Of a stretch of DNA of 64,000 nt, positions 33,110-44,977 are shown piece after piece; position 1 is the first letter of the stretch; every line of letters starts with the position of its first letter. Under the pieces are notes generated by a model that saw only the letters and a list, made by a program, of their open reading frames with translations, was not told where the DNA came from and made no database searches. The stretch lies in contig MEHQ01003952.1 of NCBI GenBank assembly GCA_008828725.1, positions 186,001 to 250,000 on the forward strand, in the 5' to 3' direction. Source of the DNA: Saccharina japonica. Taxonomy: Eukaryota > Sar > Phaeophyceae > Laminariales > Laminariaceae. A program made the position numbers and the translations under genes.

Positions 33110-34480
33110 GACCAGAAACGGGCGAGAAACGCGGTTGCGGCGATTTTGCATCTAGCGACAAAAATTGCGAGAACATTCCGAGCGCGGACAACAATTACTA
33201 TGTGCGGACCATATGTACACAAATGTTAAAGACAAAATCATGCCTTATAGATCCGAGCTAACGGATTGTATGATGTACTCGCTGGTTCATGGACGAGTCG
33301 ACAATATGTACCTGTTTTTTTATCAGACCCGAAGAGACAACGATGGTACTCTGCCCTTATAGGGGCGGTGTACGTATTGTTTGATACTGTACTGTACATA
33401 TGTGAGTACCCTGGAACGCGTCGTGATTCGTATACGTGCGGGTACGACTTGCTTATTTTCTTGGAACAATGACGAGTATTTTTGAGAGGATTTCCCCTGA
33501 GTTTCCTGTCAAATAATACCGAAACAAGCGTACCTCATGCGCAGACGGAAAGTGCCAAAAACAGCAGCCTATTCACCGGGCAAGTAACTACTGTACGCTA
33601 CTACATCCATATCTGATGGTCGGTGATTTGTACCGCAACAGCGCAGCAATAAACACATACTTATATGATCTTCCGCCTGAGCTACCGTCGCAAACGTTGA
33701 TTGAGTACTGCTGTTTGCTGTGCTGCAGTGCAGCAGCGGCGGCAGCAGCAGCAGCCGCAGCAGCCGCAGCAGTACGTCATAAGCTCTGCCTGAAAGTATG
33801 TATGATGTCGTCTCTCTACGCCCACCAAATGCCAGTTATGCAGCTATATATCATGAGCTTTTCTATCTGATAGTCTGTATGCTGGTGTCTTTTCCTTCGT
33901 GGTGCTGTACAAATGCCGGCCATCGGGCGACTACAGCAGTACGCCATGGCGATTGCGCACCAAAGCGCCCGCTGCTTCCGCTCGTTGCTGCTGCTGCTGC
34001 TGCTGCTCCAAAACTGCCCCCGCGCCCTGCCGCGCCCACAGCCACATTAGTTAGGCATGCGCTATCGCAGCAGCAGTCGATATTGTGCTGTTGATGCACA
34101 TCATCAGCTCTGTGTGATGGCCTGTTTGACGATATCCCCGGCGAAGCATTTGGTGGCGAATCGCTGCTGCTGCTGCTGCTGCTGCTGTTTAAATTCCGGG
34201 CATGCTCTGCCGTGCGTTGTCGCCGTTGCCGACAAACTAAAGTACGTACTATAGACTATAGACTAGTCGTGCTGCTGCCAGCAAAAAGTGAAAAGCTCAA
34301 AGCTATTTCGAAGCTGTCAATCGAAAGTTGGGCCGTTCGTCACCAAGAAAAGAGGTGTATTACGGTCCACTCGTAACTAACGACCGACCCCAGTTGACGT
34401 AATTGTCATGATATATAAATATGGTGACACCACTATCCACTAATATTTGCAAGATTTTGTTCGTATACAAGTACGAAACA
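33110..34480. other. No gene recognised; CAG/CTG-rich
   Basis: GCAGCA runs at 33725-33772, CTG runs at 33986-34008 and 34163-34190, and CAGCAG near 34070 produce poly-Ala and poly-Cys frames. Nothing else is supported. Confidence 0.4.
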
Positions 34481-34497
34481 CTTCATTAACCAAAACA

Positions 34498-34575
34498 GGA
34501 AAGCTGCCCCAGCATGGATTTCATATTTCCTAATGGGTGTGATATACACTAGTTTCAGTGTGACGACTACATAAT
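34498..34575 (+). repeat. Single diverged copy of the 42.8-43.3 kb tandem repeat
   Basis: GGAAAGCTGCCCCAGCATGG, TTTCCTAATGGGTGTGATAT and ACTAGTTTCAGTGTGACGAC align with GAAAACTGGCCCAGGTTGG, TTTGAGAAAGGGTGCGTTA and CAATTTCAGCGAAACGACTC at 43.0-43.1 kb. Confidence 0.55.
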
Positions 34576-34688
34576 TTCATGTTTTCCTGTTAAGCTACGC
34601 CTGCTGTTGTTATTGCCTGTTTTATCATCAGGTACCTAGTATCCCGTATTGATCTACTCCTCCTATCAATACGAGCTATATATACTAT

Positions 34689-37600
34689 CACACCCTGGAC
34701 AATTCCTATTTCAAGAGTCTATGTTGTCTATATTTTTTTGGGGGTTTAGTCTATTAATTGGAATTGCTCAACCACATGATTTTGATTGGAGTATATTCAA
34801 TAAAATTGTCCTGGTAATCAATTTTGGATGCTGCCTACTAATTGGAATTGTTCAGACAAGTGATTTTGGGTGCTGTCAATTATTTGAATATGCCTGCATA
34901 TTTATTTGGAACATTCCTAATACAATAATAGTCTATTGTGGCTACAACTGATTCGGATGCTGTCTATTAATAGGATTTACCCACACAACGTATTTTGATT
35001 GAAATACACTAATTGAAATTGTCCGGGTAACTGACTTTGGGTGCTGTCTGCAAATTGGAATTGTGCCGACAATTCATTTCGAGTGCTGGCTATTAATTGG
35101 AATTGCCGAGACACTTGATTTGAAATGCTGTCTATTGAATGCAATTGTCCAACTAAATGATTTCGAGCGATTTCTATTGATTGGAATTGCCCAGTCAAAT
35201 TATTTCGAGTGAGATCTATCAGTCGGATTTGTATAGCCACTTTTTTCAGGTGTTGTCTACCAATTGAAACAGCCAACCAAATGATTTCAAGTAAGGTTTA
35301 ATTTTTACAATTGTCAAGGTCAGAAAAACAATATCGAATACTACTAGTTGAAAGGTCAGGACAAAGCCTATTGACTCAACCAACAATTCAATTCGGAACG
35401 TCAGCACAGAAACCTGTTGACCCAACCACTCCTATGGATAGGCAAGGCCTGAAGCTAATTGCTGAAACAATTTCATTTGGAAAGTCAGGGCTGAAACCTA
35501 GTGATCGGACCATTCCTATCAATAGAAAGGAATATAGATAACTTATTGAAACAATTCCAATTGGACGGTGAGAGCAAAAACGGGTTGATTGGACGTTTCC
35601 AATTGTGAGACAAGACCAGAAAATAGTAACTGGAAAAATCTCTATTGGAAGGCCAGGACACAAACCTATTGGCCAAACCATTCCTTCTAACGGATGCACC
35701 ACGAAAACAGTACCTCGGCCAATTCCACTTTAATGGACTTCCGAAAGATCTATTGAAAAAGCAATGATAGTCCATTGTGGGTAGGTCCCGTATGCTATTG
35801 AAGAAGTAGAAGATAATTGGAGTCTCCGGAACGAAAACGTTGCAGGGGACAATTCCCGTTAAGTAACAGAGCTCTAAAACAATTGCCTAAACAATTATTA
35901 TTAGTAGGTGGACTACAGTGTGTTGTTGCCTTTGCAAATCCAATTGCAGCAATATGGTAACAATCAATTGTCTGCCTCGTTTCATAAATAGGCTTTTAGG
36001 TGGGTATATTGTAGGCGCAATAGTCTCTTGCGGTGCTTATTGTTCAAGGCTGAAGCAGAAAGGGACTGAAAAAGCATTTTCCTAGTGATTAATCGGCTGC
36101 CAAACATTGTGTCCGAGATATTTTAGTTGATGGGCATCCTCCGAATTATGTTGTCTCATCGATTCCAATCAATAGCCTGCTTCATGAATCAATTGGTTCG
36201 GCAATTCCAATCGATAGACAGCCTCACGAATCGTTTGCCTTTGCAACTTGAGGAAATAGATTCCTAATGCATGCATTAATGTGCCAAATTCCAAGTACAG
36301 CGTCCGGAATCAGTTGTCCGGTAACATAATAATGTCTATTCCTGGAAATGCCATTTTGTCTGGACTATTTATTTCGAAGCCCGCCAAATGAATGAAATAG
36401 CCAGGACAACTATTTAGAAATATGCCTGATACATGGAATTGCTCGCGCAATTAATTTAGAAGGATGTTAATTACATCGAATTGCCAGCACAATTGGTTGA
36501 GAAGGATGTCTATCAAAAGGAATTGCCAGGACAATAGATGTAGAAGGATGCCCATTAAACGCAATCGCCAGCACAATTGCAAGTTCATTTATGCCACTTA
36601 AGGGGCCCCTTCGGTCATGATGAAACAAGAGTACTCGCGTGATGACAAATATACATTTTTCGTTTTTTTTACAGCAGCAATACTATTTCTGGTATAATAA
36701 CACCATATCAGTACTCCTTACAGAAAACGGCATAGCTCCGGTTCTAATACTCAGATCATCGCCCGTCAAACGTATAACTTGTTTGTTCTAGTCTCTAGGA
36801 GGTATTGGGACCCTTGTATCTGCAAGGAAGGGCAAGGATTGCTGTGTTTGCATCACGAAACGAAAGTGCTCCGCAGCAAGAGTTTGATCGTTTCGGAGCT
36901 CCTGTTTGGTATCTACGCCACGTAGGACGCTACGGGCGGTCGAACTAGAGGCCCAGGTACGTTTTCCTAGTAGTGCTCGGTGTCATCGTCGAAAATATGA
37001 GTCAAAACAGTATCAGCAGCCGGAGAAACTGAGATTTATCAAATTCGTCCTAGGGTACCAGGGGTATGGCGAGTCGTTTTCGAGTAAGAGGCAATGTTCG
37101 TGACGAACAAGGCGTCTGATCGATATGCCTCCCGAACCACAAATATTGGCCATGATCTAGGCTCTCTAAAACTTATCGGCGGGCGATCATCTGAGCATTA
37201 GAACCGTAGCTATGCTGTTTTCCGTAGGGAGTACTGGTATGGTGTTATTATACCAGAAATAGTATTGCTGCTGCAAAAAAATGTAGAATATATATATTTT
37301 CAACACTCAAAGTACTCGTATTTCATCGTGACCGAAGGGGCCCCTTAAATGGAATTGCCAGCACAATTTATTTAGGAGGGTGTTACTTTAATGGAATTGC
37401 AATCGCCATTCATTTAGAGGGTGTCAATTGAATGGAATTGTCAGTACAATGGTTTTTAGAGGGGTGTCAATTAAAAATAATTGCCAGCACAATTTATTTT
37501 GGAGAATATTAATTTCATGGAATTGCCAGCACCATTGGCATCGAAAATATTCTGCAATTGTCCATTAGCGTTACAACACATTGGGATTTTATAATTCAAT

Positions 37601-37789
37601 AGACTATGGGTTCACCAATGGGATTTCGTTGGTAACTGTTAATAGAAACTACTTCGAAGGGTGTATATGATAATAAATTTGGTGGACGACAGGGCCTGGT
37701 GAGTGTCTTGTCAATATAATTTTTCTGTGCCATAGAGCTCGATGCGTTCCAAATAATTGGAATTGGCGACCACAATTGCCAGTCAATTG
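34689..37789 (-). repeat. Right inverted arm: array of degenerate ~42 bp repeats
   Basis: This is the reverse complement of the left arm (13621-16038), in the same order from inner end (CACACCCTGGACAATTCC) to outer end (GCCAGTCAATTG). Typical units are CTATTAATTGGAATTGCCCA + GTCAAATTATTTCGAGTG and, further out, AATTGCCAGCACAATTTATT-type units. Its extra length over the left arm is mostly the 751 bp TTAA element at 36598-37348. The arms differ by many substitutions and small indels, so they are not recent copies. Confidence 0.85.
36598..37348. mobile_element. TTAA-bounded inverted-repeat element (751 bp, piggyBac-type target)
   Basis: It begins TTAAGGGGCCCCTTCGGTCA and ends with the reverse complement of the same sequence. 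The terminal inverted repeats extend about 200 bp, including AGCAGCAATACTATTTCTGG, TATAATAACACCATA-like and CCGTAGGGAGTACTGG-like parts. A single copy of the flanking site is present in the left arm: CATTTATGCCAC-TTAA-ATGGAATTGCC here corresponds base for base in length to CATTTACGACAATGAAAATG + AATTGCC there. TTAA duplication is the known signature of piggyBac-type transposition. No transposase is encoded. Confidence 0.8.
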
Positions 37790-37799
37790 TAAGATGCCC

Positions 37800-38640
37800 T
37801 GGCTCGCACGTGACTCGAGCCATCGGGTCATCGCCAAAATGCGCATTAACACCAGAGATCGAGAAACAAAAAGCTGGCGGCAGATACGTACGAATATCAT
37901 ATGATACGCAAATATATCGCCTCGCGAGTTCCTTAAGCCATCAAGCACTTAAACCTCATGGCAAACTCGCCCGCGCAATGCTTGAACTCAAAACTAGTCT
38001 ACAACACACCTTGCTCGAACTCAATACTAGTCTATTACACACCTTGGACTTGTAGCTCTGACCCCGCTGCCATGCGCTATCACGTGCTGGTCACAACTAC
38101 GCACTGAACGAGGTGTGTACCGAGGGCTACGATTCATACTACGATGTATCGCTGAATTCATCTGATTGGCTAAACTTCTTACGTACTTACAAAACTCACA
38201 TTCTCTCGTTCTTCCGAGAAAATTCTGCATATAAATTGACAATTAGACTACGAGTATTGTCTATTGTTGAGGGTGTGATATCTATGTATATATATATTAA
38301 AAATAAAATAAAAAACAACAGCTGTGAGCTCGAGGATTTCGTCGATACTCATCTCTGATAGCTGAGTGTAATACTTCGATCGCGCGTACCTACGGATTTT
38401 ATATGTCCTCATGAAGGATGTACATCCTGTATCAGGGGGACACAATCTGAGGCTGTAGAATTCAGGAAGTGTGTGTCTATTTGTGGGGGGAGAAATAATA
38501 AATATAAATTTTAAATTTAAATTAAACCGTCTAAAATAAACGTACCAGGTATACTATAGTGTTCCGACGAGTTGACGTGATAGAGTGGGTCTACTATTTG
38601 TAGCTATGTATGGTATATAAGAAGAGGTGTGCGAGGACAG
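37800..38640. other. No gene recognised
   Basis: A near-duplicate of about 35 bp (CTTGAACTCAAAACTAGTCT and the CTCGAACTCAATACTAGTCT version) lies at 37980-38048. The recurring MSxDEILDLT sequence lies at 38317-38386 (minus strand). Confidence 0.4.
38317..38386 (-). repeat. Recurring MSxDEILDLT-encoding sequence, copy 2
   Basis: The minus strand reads RSKYYTQLSEMSIDEILELT followed by AVV. The DNA, GCGATCGAAGTATTACACTC + AGCTATCAGAGATGAGTATC, is homologous to 24211-24275 over about 65 bp. Confidence 0.65.
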
Positions 38641-38644
38641 ATTA

Positions 38645-39544
38645 AGGGCCCGTATTAACGAAAGAAAGTTTCAAATCCAATCGATTTGAAATCGATTTTT
38701 GTTTATGAATCGAATTGATTTTTTTCCGATTCGAAGTGAAAATACGGCTTTGCGTCCTATCAGGTGAAATCACGTATGTTCCGTATGTTCTCGAAATGTC
38801 AATGAGATCGGAATAACGCGACATCCCACAGAACACCCGGCTGACAAGTACCGAGGGGAGAAGCGGAGAGCGACGGCGTGCATCGTCACGTGCACGCCGG
38901 CTACAGCCTCTGTTTTATTTTTAAGACCTATGCTAGGAAGCTGTCACTCTCAGCTTCGCGTGGGTGGTCAGAGGAAGCCCTTAAACGCCATGTACCGGAC
39001 AGCGACAGCGATGCAGCTATCGAAGTCTTGAGTTTTTCCTCCGAGTTTTGGGTCGATCGCTTGGTTCTCGCCGGGCTTGGCCGATGGAGCTGGTGGAAAA
39101 ATTGGGCTTGCGACCGCCATGATTTGTTTTGCGGAGCCACCGCCGGGCCACGTTGTGCTATGGTATGTAGCCGTGAGCGCGGCTATTGCTTCGGTCGCCA
39201 CTCATTGGGGTTAACGATTTATCGCCTCGTTGGTGGCTGTCGAGCCCAAGCAGCGACGGATCGCCTCGGGGACGTTCACCCAGTGGGAACATGCCATGCA
39301 TGTTGGATGAACTCCAATCGATTCGAATCGATTCGAATCGATTTGATTCGATTTGCAAAAAATAAAGTCTTTTGGGACTTCTTTTGATATCCGATCGAAT
39401 CGATTTTTCGATGCCCCAAAGTACAAATGTCTTTCCGGTGATTCATGATTTGACCAATCAAATGAAAGTCCGCGTCGATTCATAAAAAAAAAATCGATTT
39501 GAAATCGATTCGATTTGCAACTTTCTTTCGTTAAAACGGGCCCT
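38645..39544 (+). mobile_element. Complete 900 bp element with ~58 bp terminal inverted repeats (AGGGCCCG ends)
   Basis: The left end AGGGCCCGTATTAACGAAAG, continuing AAAGTTTCAAATC and ATCGATTTGAAATCGATT, is mirrored at the right end (to CTTTCTTTCGTTAAAACGGG + CCCT). Many ATCGATT motifs are subterminal. The central palindrome TCGTCACGTGCACG is shared with the copy at 18.68-21.44 kb. The target duplication is not clear (flanks TTA and AGT). The 169-residue frame at 38878-39387 shows no transposase motif. Confidence 0.75.
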
Positions 39545-40060
39545 AGTAAAACTTAAAAGCACCTGGATTAATTTAATTAATTAGTGCTAGTTGGGTTTAT
39601 AATAGTGTGAATTTTTTATTTGTACCTATAAGGCATCTTTAGCGGCAATTTGTAGGTAGGGTTTTTCCTCAAACGTTTTATCCTTCATACCTAAGGGGTC
39701 ACAAAGAGACAGGGGTATCAACCAACCATGTTGACAGGAGGTATGTTAAAATCTAGTATGAATTTTCAGTGGTTTTTGGGGTGAAATGTTTGTAACAAGT
39801 AAATAGTGGTCAATCATATACCAGGAGGTATAGCTCAGTTGTGTGTCCTATGATTACAACAACCTACAAGGGCTCCACATGTGTGGCGGCATTCCCCGGC
39901 ACCCATGGTTCAGGTGTAGGGCACGGAAGGAGTTGGAATCGATCCATCCGATAAAAACAAAACATAGATTGCAGGAATACCAAGAGTTTCATCCGAATTT
40001 TTTTAATCCGGAGATAAAGGTTCACAACAAAAAAAGCAAGCATGCGAGTAGTTGCAACAC
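39545..40060. other. No gene recognised
   Basis: AT-rich with short direct repeats. A GGAGGTATAGCTCAGTTGTG stretch at 39825-39844 resembles a tRNA A-box but is not completed into a tRNA. Confidence 0.4.
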
Positions 40061-40062
40061 AC

Positions 40063-40248
40063 GTCGCTGGCGTTGAATGCGTTGTCGTTACTTGGAAGTC
40101 GGCGCATGAAAAGAACATAAAAGTTGAGCAGCAGTGTAAAAGCCACGATGAACAAAAGAGCAATTGGTGCTAAGATGACTATTGCACGCAATGAATGATA
40201 CAATGGAAATAAATACAAAGCTTTCCGTGCTCGGGCTGCAGCCAGCTG
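40063..40248 (-). CDS. Exon-like segment with transmembrane helix
   Basis: Acceptor TATATATAG and donor AGCGAC|GTGTGT bound 62 codons. The product has ARARKALYLFPLYHSLRAIV, the strong helix ILAPIALLFIVAFTLLLNFY and a polar end, RRLPSNDNAFNASD. A single membrane pass with a basic flank is clear. The gene identity is unknown. Confidence 0.4.
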
Positions 40249-40254
40249 CTATAT

Positions 40255-41110
40255 ATAGCCTCCCTTGCAACATACAGCGGCACAACCGTAGCACGTACAG
40301 CAGTAGTAGTATATTATTCTCAAGAGTGCAGGTGTGGCCAGTTCGCAGTTCGCACCCATGAAATATACGGCAGATCCGGATGTGCGTTTACGAAATAGAG
40401 GTCATAGCGTAGTTCAGTGTACTCGTACTCGTACGATCTTCGTGTTGAATTCGGCCTTCAGAGTGGTGTACCCAAGAGAATATCGGCGTACGTATAAAAC
40501 AACGGCGGCCTACGTAGCTCGCCGTTTTGAAATAAACTAAGAAACACGTCAGCCTGCGTCAGCGGTGAATTTTGAAATGTCTTCGCGATCCGTGTCGTCT
40601 GGACGATAGTATGAATTTGGACGTTTCAAACAGCACAACAACCCCCCGCCTTTTACATATATATATGGCATTTAGAGTATAAAACTGGTGATATATACAT
40701 TATTTTGTTTTCAGGTTACTTTTTTAAAATACGATCTGGTAAATTAGATATTTCTGGGTAATAAAACACAAATGGGATATTTCTCAAATCAACAACAGAC
40801 CTACACCGATGGCGTGGGGATGGAGCTTTGCGGCTTAGGACTTAAGTATTGAACGTAAAGAGTGCAAACTGGGAAGAAGGGGGCAGCAAGGACAACAAAT
40901 GGAGTATTGTGGATAAATCTTGGCGGGAAGCAGACACAGAAAGGTGTTAGACTGTACGCATAGGTTTCCTTGGTTTCCATGGTCTTCTGCTTTTGGGAGT
41001 TTCATGAGTGATCAACGCTGAAGATCATGCTGTACATTGTCGGATGGCAAAGATAATAATAATATTATAAGCAAATACGTTTTAGGCTGTACCAAGGGTG
41101 CACAAAAAAA
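40255..41110. other. No gene recognised
   Basis: It contains short ORFs only. Nothing links it to the exon at 40063-40248. Confidence 0.35.
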
Positions 41111-41137
41111 AAAGTTATCGACACCACACACCCCCCC

Positions 41138-41252
41138 CCCCCTATATTGAAGGGAAGAAACCGGACTGTTGTGATCCCAGAAAACAATAAGTCAACTTTT
41201 TTTTTTATCACCCCCCCCCCCACCCCCCCCCCGCCCCCCCCCCCCCCCCCCC
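41138..41252 (+). repeat. Second copy of the 24.3 kb repeat running into poly-C
   Basis: CCTATATTGAAGGGAAGAAA, ACTGTTGTGATCCCAGAAAA and CAATAAGTCAACTTTT match 24317-24375. Both copies pass into long C-runs, here immediately before the assembly gap. Confidence 0.7.
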
Positions 41253-41260
41253 CTCCTACA

Positions 41261-41774
41261 NNNNNNNNNNNNNNNNNNNNNNNNNNNNNNNNNNNNNNNN
41301 NNNNNNNNNNNNNNNNNNNNNNNNNNNNNNNNNNNNNNNNNNNNNNNNNNNNNNNNNNNNNNNNNNNNNNNNNNNNNNNNNNNNNNNNNNNNNNNNNNNN
41401 NNNNNNNNNNNNNNNNNNNNNNNNNNNNNNNNNNNNNNNNNNNNNNNNNNNNNNNNNNNNNNNNNNNNNNNNNNNNNNNNNNNNNNNNNNNNNNNNNNNN
41501 NNNNNNNNNNNNNNNNNNNNNNNNNNNNNNNNNNNNNNNNNNNNNNNNNNNNNNNNNNNNNNNNNNNNNNNNNNNNNNNNNNNNNNNNNNNNNNNNNNNN
41601 NNNNNNNNNNNNNNNNNNNNNNNNNNNNNNNNNNNNNNNNNNNNNNNNNNNNNNNNNNNNNNNNNNNNNNNNNNNNNNNNNNNNNNNNNNNNNNNNNNNN
41701 NNNNNNNNNNNNNNNNNNNNNNNNNNNNNNNNNNNNNNNNNNNNNNNNNNNNNNNNNNNNNNNNNNNNNNNNNN
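41261..41774. other. Assembly gap (514 N)
   Basis: Unresolved bases bounded by a C-run on the left and a G-run on the right. The opposing homopolymers suggest two poly-C-ended repeats facing each other that the assembler could not cross. Confidence 0.99.
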
Positions 41775-42492
41775 GGGGGAGGGGGGGGGTGGTCGAGGCT
41801 TGCGCGCAACACTCCTTGAGTCGCCTGTTGCGCTGCGTGCAACAGACCCCGACCCCCTAATTAGTGCCCTGGTAAGTAGTAGTAGTAGTAAGTAGGATAT
41901 CATGTATATTAATTGTGTGATGATGTTGTTGTGGTGGAAAATATATTCACAGCAGTGTGCAAAGTTGAATACATTTGAATATAGAAGAACGACAAAAGAA
42001 AGGGGCAATGGAACAATTCAACCGAAGAGAAAAAAAGGGGTGCATTCTCCTCGTGATGCTACTATAACTGGGTGTAGTTCTGAATGTACCTTATGTTTTT
42101 CACAGATACAATCCGAGTCTTTGGGACAAAGTCAGATGCTTAATATATGGTCGTTCTTCAGCTACGTGTCTGTCCTGTTGAGAGCGGGAAATTAAACGAA
42201 GACGGTTGACATCATCCCGCTCGCGTTCACAGTTCACGGGGGAGGCGCGTTGAAGTCGATCCTCTCGCCACAGCAACACTGTGAGATGTAGAGTGCACCA
42301 CACCTTAAGCACTCACTCGAGGATATGACCTGCGACGCAACATGAATATCGACTCTTCGAAGCATACGATGCAATTCATGCAAAGGGCTGACAAAATGTG
42401 ACACCTCTATAACACTACTGCACTGGTTTTAAAAAGTCGCCCCTGTGTGTTTACGCACTACCGCCCCCCCCCCGTCAAGATTGAAAGAAATG

Positions 42493-42573
42493 CTCGAGAT
42501 GCCTCCCGGAATCCATCATCGTGTCTACTTTCCGCTTCTCTTTTTTTGCCTCTGCACGCGTTCACGACGAGGT
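42493..42573 (+). CDS. Possible first exon with signal-anchor-like N-terminus
   Basis: A 5' ATG opens MLEMPPGIHHRVYFPLLFFC then LCTRSRR, and the frame meets GACGAG|GTAAGC, a good donor. The short hydrophobic run could be a signal peptide. No second exon was found, so this is weak. Confidence 0.2.
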
Positions 42574-42771
42574 AAGCGGGGGGGACGAAGGGCGAGGGAC
42601 GTCGAAGACGATCCTCGAAGAGAGCGCTCGAAGAAATACAAAACCCTCGACATATATATGGAGGTGCCGAAATTCCAATACGGAGGCCGGCCCGGAATAA
42701 ACACTATTTTTCCTGTATGACGTAGGGTAGGTTCAACATTACTTTACATATATTTTTATGTATATACGCCT

Positions 42772-43320
42772 GTAAATACAGCACCATCAGCAACCGGCAG
42801 TACTGTACCAGAAGCAACAAACAGTGCAGGACTAGGAAACAACAAGTATGTCGTCCCCAGATTGGATTTCTTATTTGAGAACGGGTGCGTTATCACTAAT
42901 TTCAGTATAATCACTCCCGAACCTATTATGATTTCGTTTATCTCAGACGTCAGGTATGGTTGCTCGTTTTCCTAAATACAGCACCCTCAGCAGTACTGTA
43001 CCACAATTACCATTCAGTACAGGGCTGAGAAACGAGAAAACTGGCCCAGGTTGGATATGTTATTTGAGAAAGGGTGCGTTACACACCAATTTCAGCGAAA
43101 CGACTCCCGAAATAATTGTTTTGCTTGTAAATACAGCCTGCGTGTCTTGTTGCTCGTTTTCCTAAATTCAGCACCATCAGCAGAACGTCATAATCAACAT
43201 ACAGCATAGGAGTAAGAAACAAGAAAACCCACCCAGGTTGGAATTATTTATTGGACAATAATGGGTGCGTTATACCATAATTTCAGTAAAACGACTCCCG
43301 AATTTATTATTTGTTAATCT
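42772..43320 (+). repeat. Three tandem copies of a ~191-198 bp repeat
   Basis: Starts are at about 42774 (AAATACAGCACCATCAGCA), 42974 (AAATACAGCACCCTCAGCAG) and 43165 (AAATTCAGCACCATCAGCAG). Each carries AAGGGTGCGTTA, CAATTTCAG-like and CGACTCCCGAA blocks in order. A single diverged copy is at 34498-34575, and partial relatives are near 44535-44650 and 45165-45280. Confidence 0.75.
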
Positions 43321-44975
43321 CAGCCATACTTTCTTTTCGCTCGTTTGCTTATTTGGTATCTCGTTCTGCGGTATACCAGAAGGTGCACATCTTTGATATC
43401 TCAACCGGATACGTTGATGGTGTTGCGCGTATTATGTCATGGTGCAGCAGTGTTATCCTCGCATATTGCGGTTTGTTGCTGTGTCCCGTATCCCCCTGAC
43501 AGGCGTTCGGGGTTTATTTTTTATCGGTATTGTTATCGTGTACCTAGTATCGTCTTATCGTTATCACTTTCTTTCGAAATACCTAACTTTTTTCGGTTCG
43601 ATCAGGTTTCGTAGTAGTTTTTTTTTTTTTTAAAGAACAATTATATCGAGAGTTTATGTACGATATTCAACCCTACAGGTACACCAGATAACGTGGTGCG
43701 CATAATGGTTGCACATGGTGAAATAGCAGCGAAAGGTCACAGGGCTTGGAAGAACACAAAGTACCAGAAGAGCAGCCGCAGCATCACAACAGAGAAACAC
43801 AGAGCACACAACAGGCAAGCGGGTGATCGAAACACATAACACCCCGGAGGCACAAGCGGGTGATCGAAACACATAACACCCCGGAGGCAGAGTTGACGGA
43901 AAAGGCATATGTACGAGAAAATTGAAAATACGACGTGAAAAGGGTTTATCTTGGTGCCTTCTTTCTACTCCATACTCCATATGAATATACCCCGAGGAAA
44001 ATTCCAGACCGAGCATCCCTTGTGTCGTTGTGTTCTTCGATTTTTAGGTGAACATTGTATATACTTTCTACATATTTACATATATATGATACTCGTACGA
44101 GAGTAGTCCACAGCAGCAGTGAATCCACAGGACACGCAGTAGTGGCAGGAGCAAGCAGCAGGAAGCAGCACAGCGGGCGTTCCGACTCCCGACAGTAGCC
44201 TGTCACCCGTACAAACAGACCAACTACCGCCGAGGGCACTAAGGCTCGAAACGGGAGCTGTGGAGTATGGTGTTGTTGACGCGCGGCAGTGCAATGCGGC
44301 CAACCTAGGACATGTTCTGCGCCGACGGCTTGCCTATCGTATACTTAGAGGTCTGAATATGAAAATGCAAATTGCTCGCTGCTTGCTTTGTTTTGCTATT
44401 GGGTATGTTGCTCCTGCTGTGACTTACGGTGCCAGCCGAACGACACGTACCACACCACACAGCGTAGTCAGTGTAGGCCCTCGATAATAAAAAGAACAAA
44501 AACATGACATAATATCAGAACAGATACCCAAGAAGAAGCGGGATTTCTTATTGTCCAGGTTGAGAGGGGGTGTTTCTACACTATAATTTCGAAGTACCGA
44601 CTTCCAAATTTCTTAATACTCTTGAATCTCAGGCTGGCTGTCTCATCCGCCTGTTTCTCACTACGAGGTGTCCTGTACTGCAGCAGAACTACTTTCCCTG
44701 GGATGCGACTCGAAAGAAATCCGGATACAATTCATGGTCAACGGCGAGCGCCACAACGATGGTGTTACTTGGGGTATCTACAATGGGTTCTAGGCAGCTG
44801 GCTCAAGAGCGTTGAAGAATGGCATTACAATGGGACTATACGATCTGTTCGGGTTATGATTAATAGTAGATGGTTTTGGTCAGCGAACTCGAGCGAACCC
44901 ATACCTTTTTACAGGCAGTACTGCCGCGTGCGCGACATCAAATATATTATGGACGGTAGTACAGTACAGGACGTC
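43320..44975. other. No confident gene
   Basis: A plus-strand frame near 43380-43499 (VHIFDISTGYVDGVARIMSW then a hydrophobic run) and another at 44622-44981 look weakly coding, but no borders support them. A 37 bp perfect tandem duplication (CAAGCGGGTGATCGAAACAC) lies at 43814-43887. Confidence 0.35.
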
Positions 44976-44977
44976 TA

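Noticed and set aside
13621..37789. Polinton/Maverick or endogenous virus bounded by the arms
   Set aside because: No polymerase, integrase, packaging ATPase or capsid-like frame is visible in the 18.6 kb interval.
39825..39935. tRNA gene or SINE head
   Set aside because: TAGCTCAGTTGTG resembles an A-box, but the only B-box-like sequence is about 100 bp away and no acceptor stem pairs.
41147..41860. Long ORFs across 41.1-42.0 kb
   Set aside because: They consist almost entirely of undetermined bases in the assembly gap.
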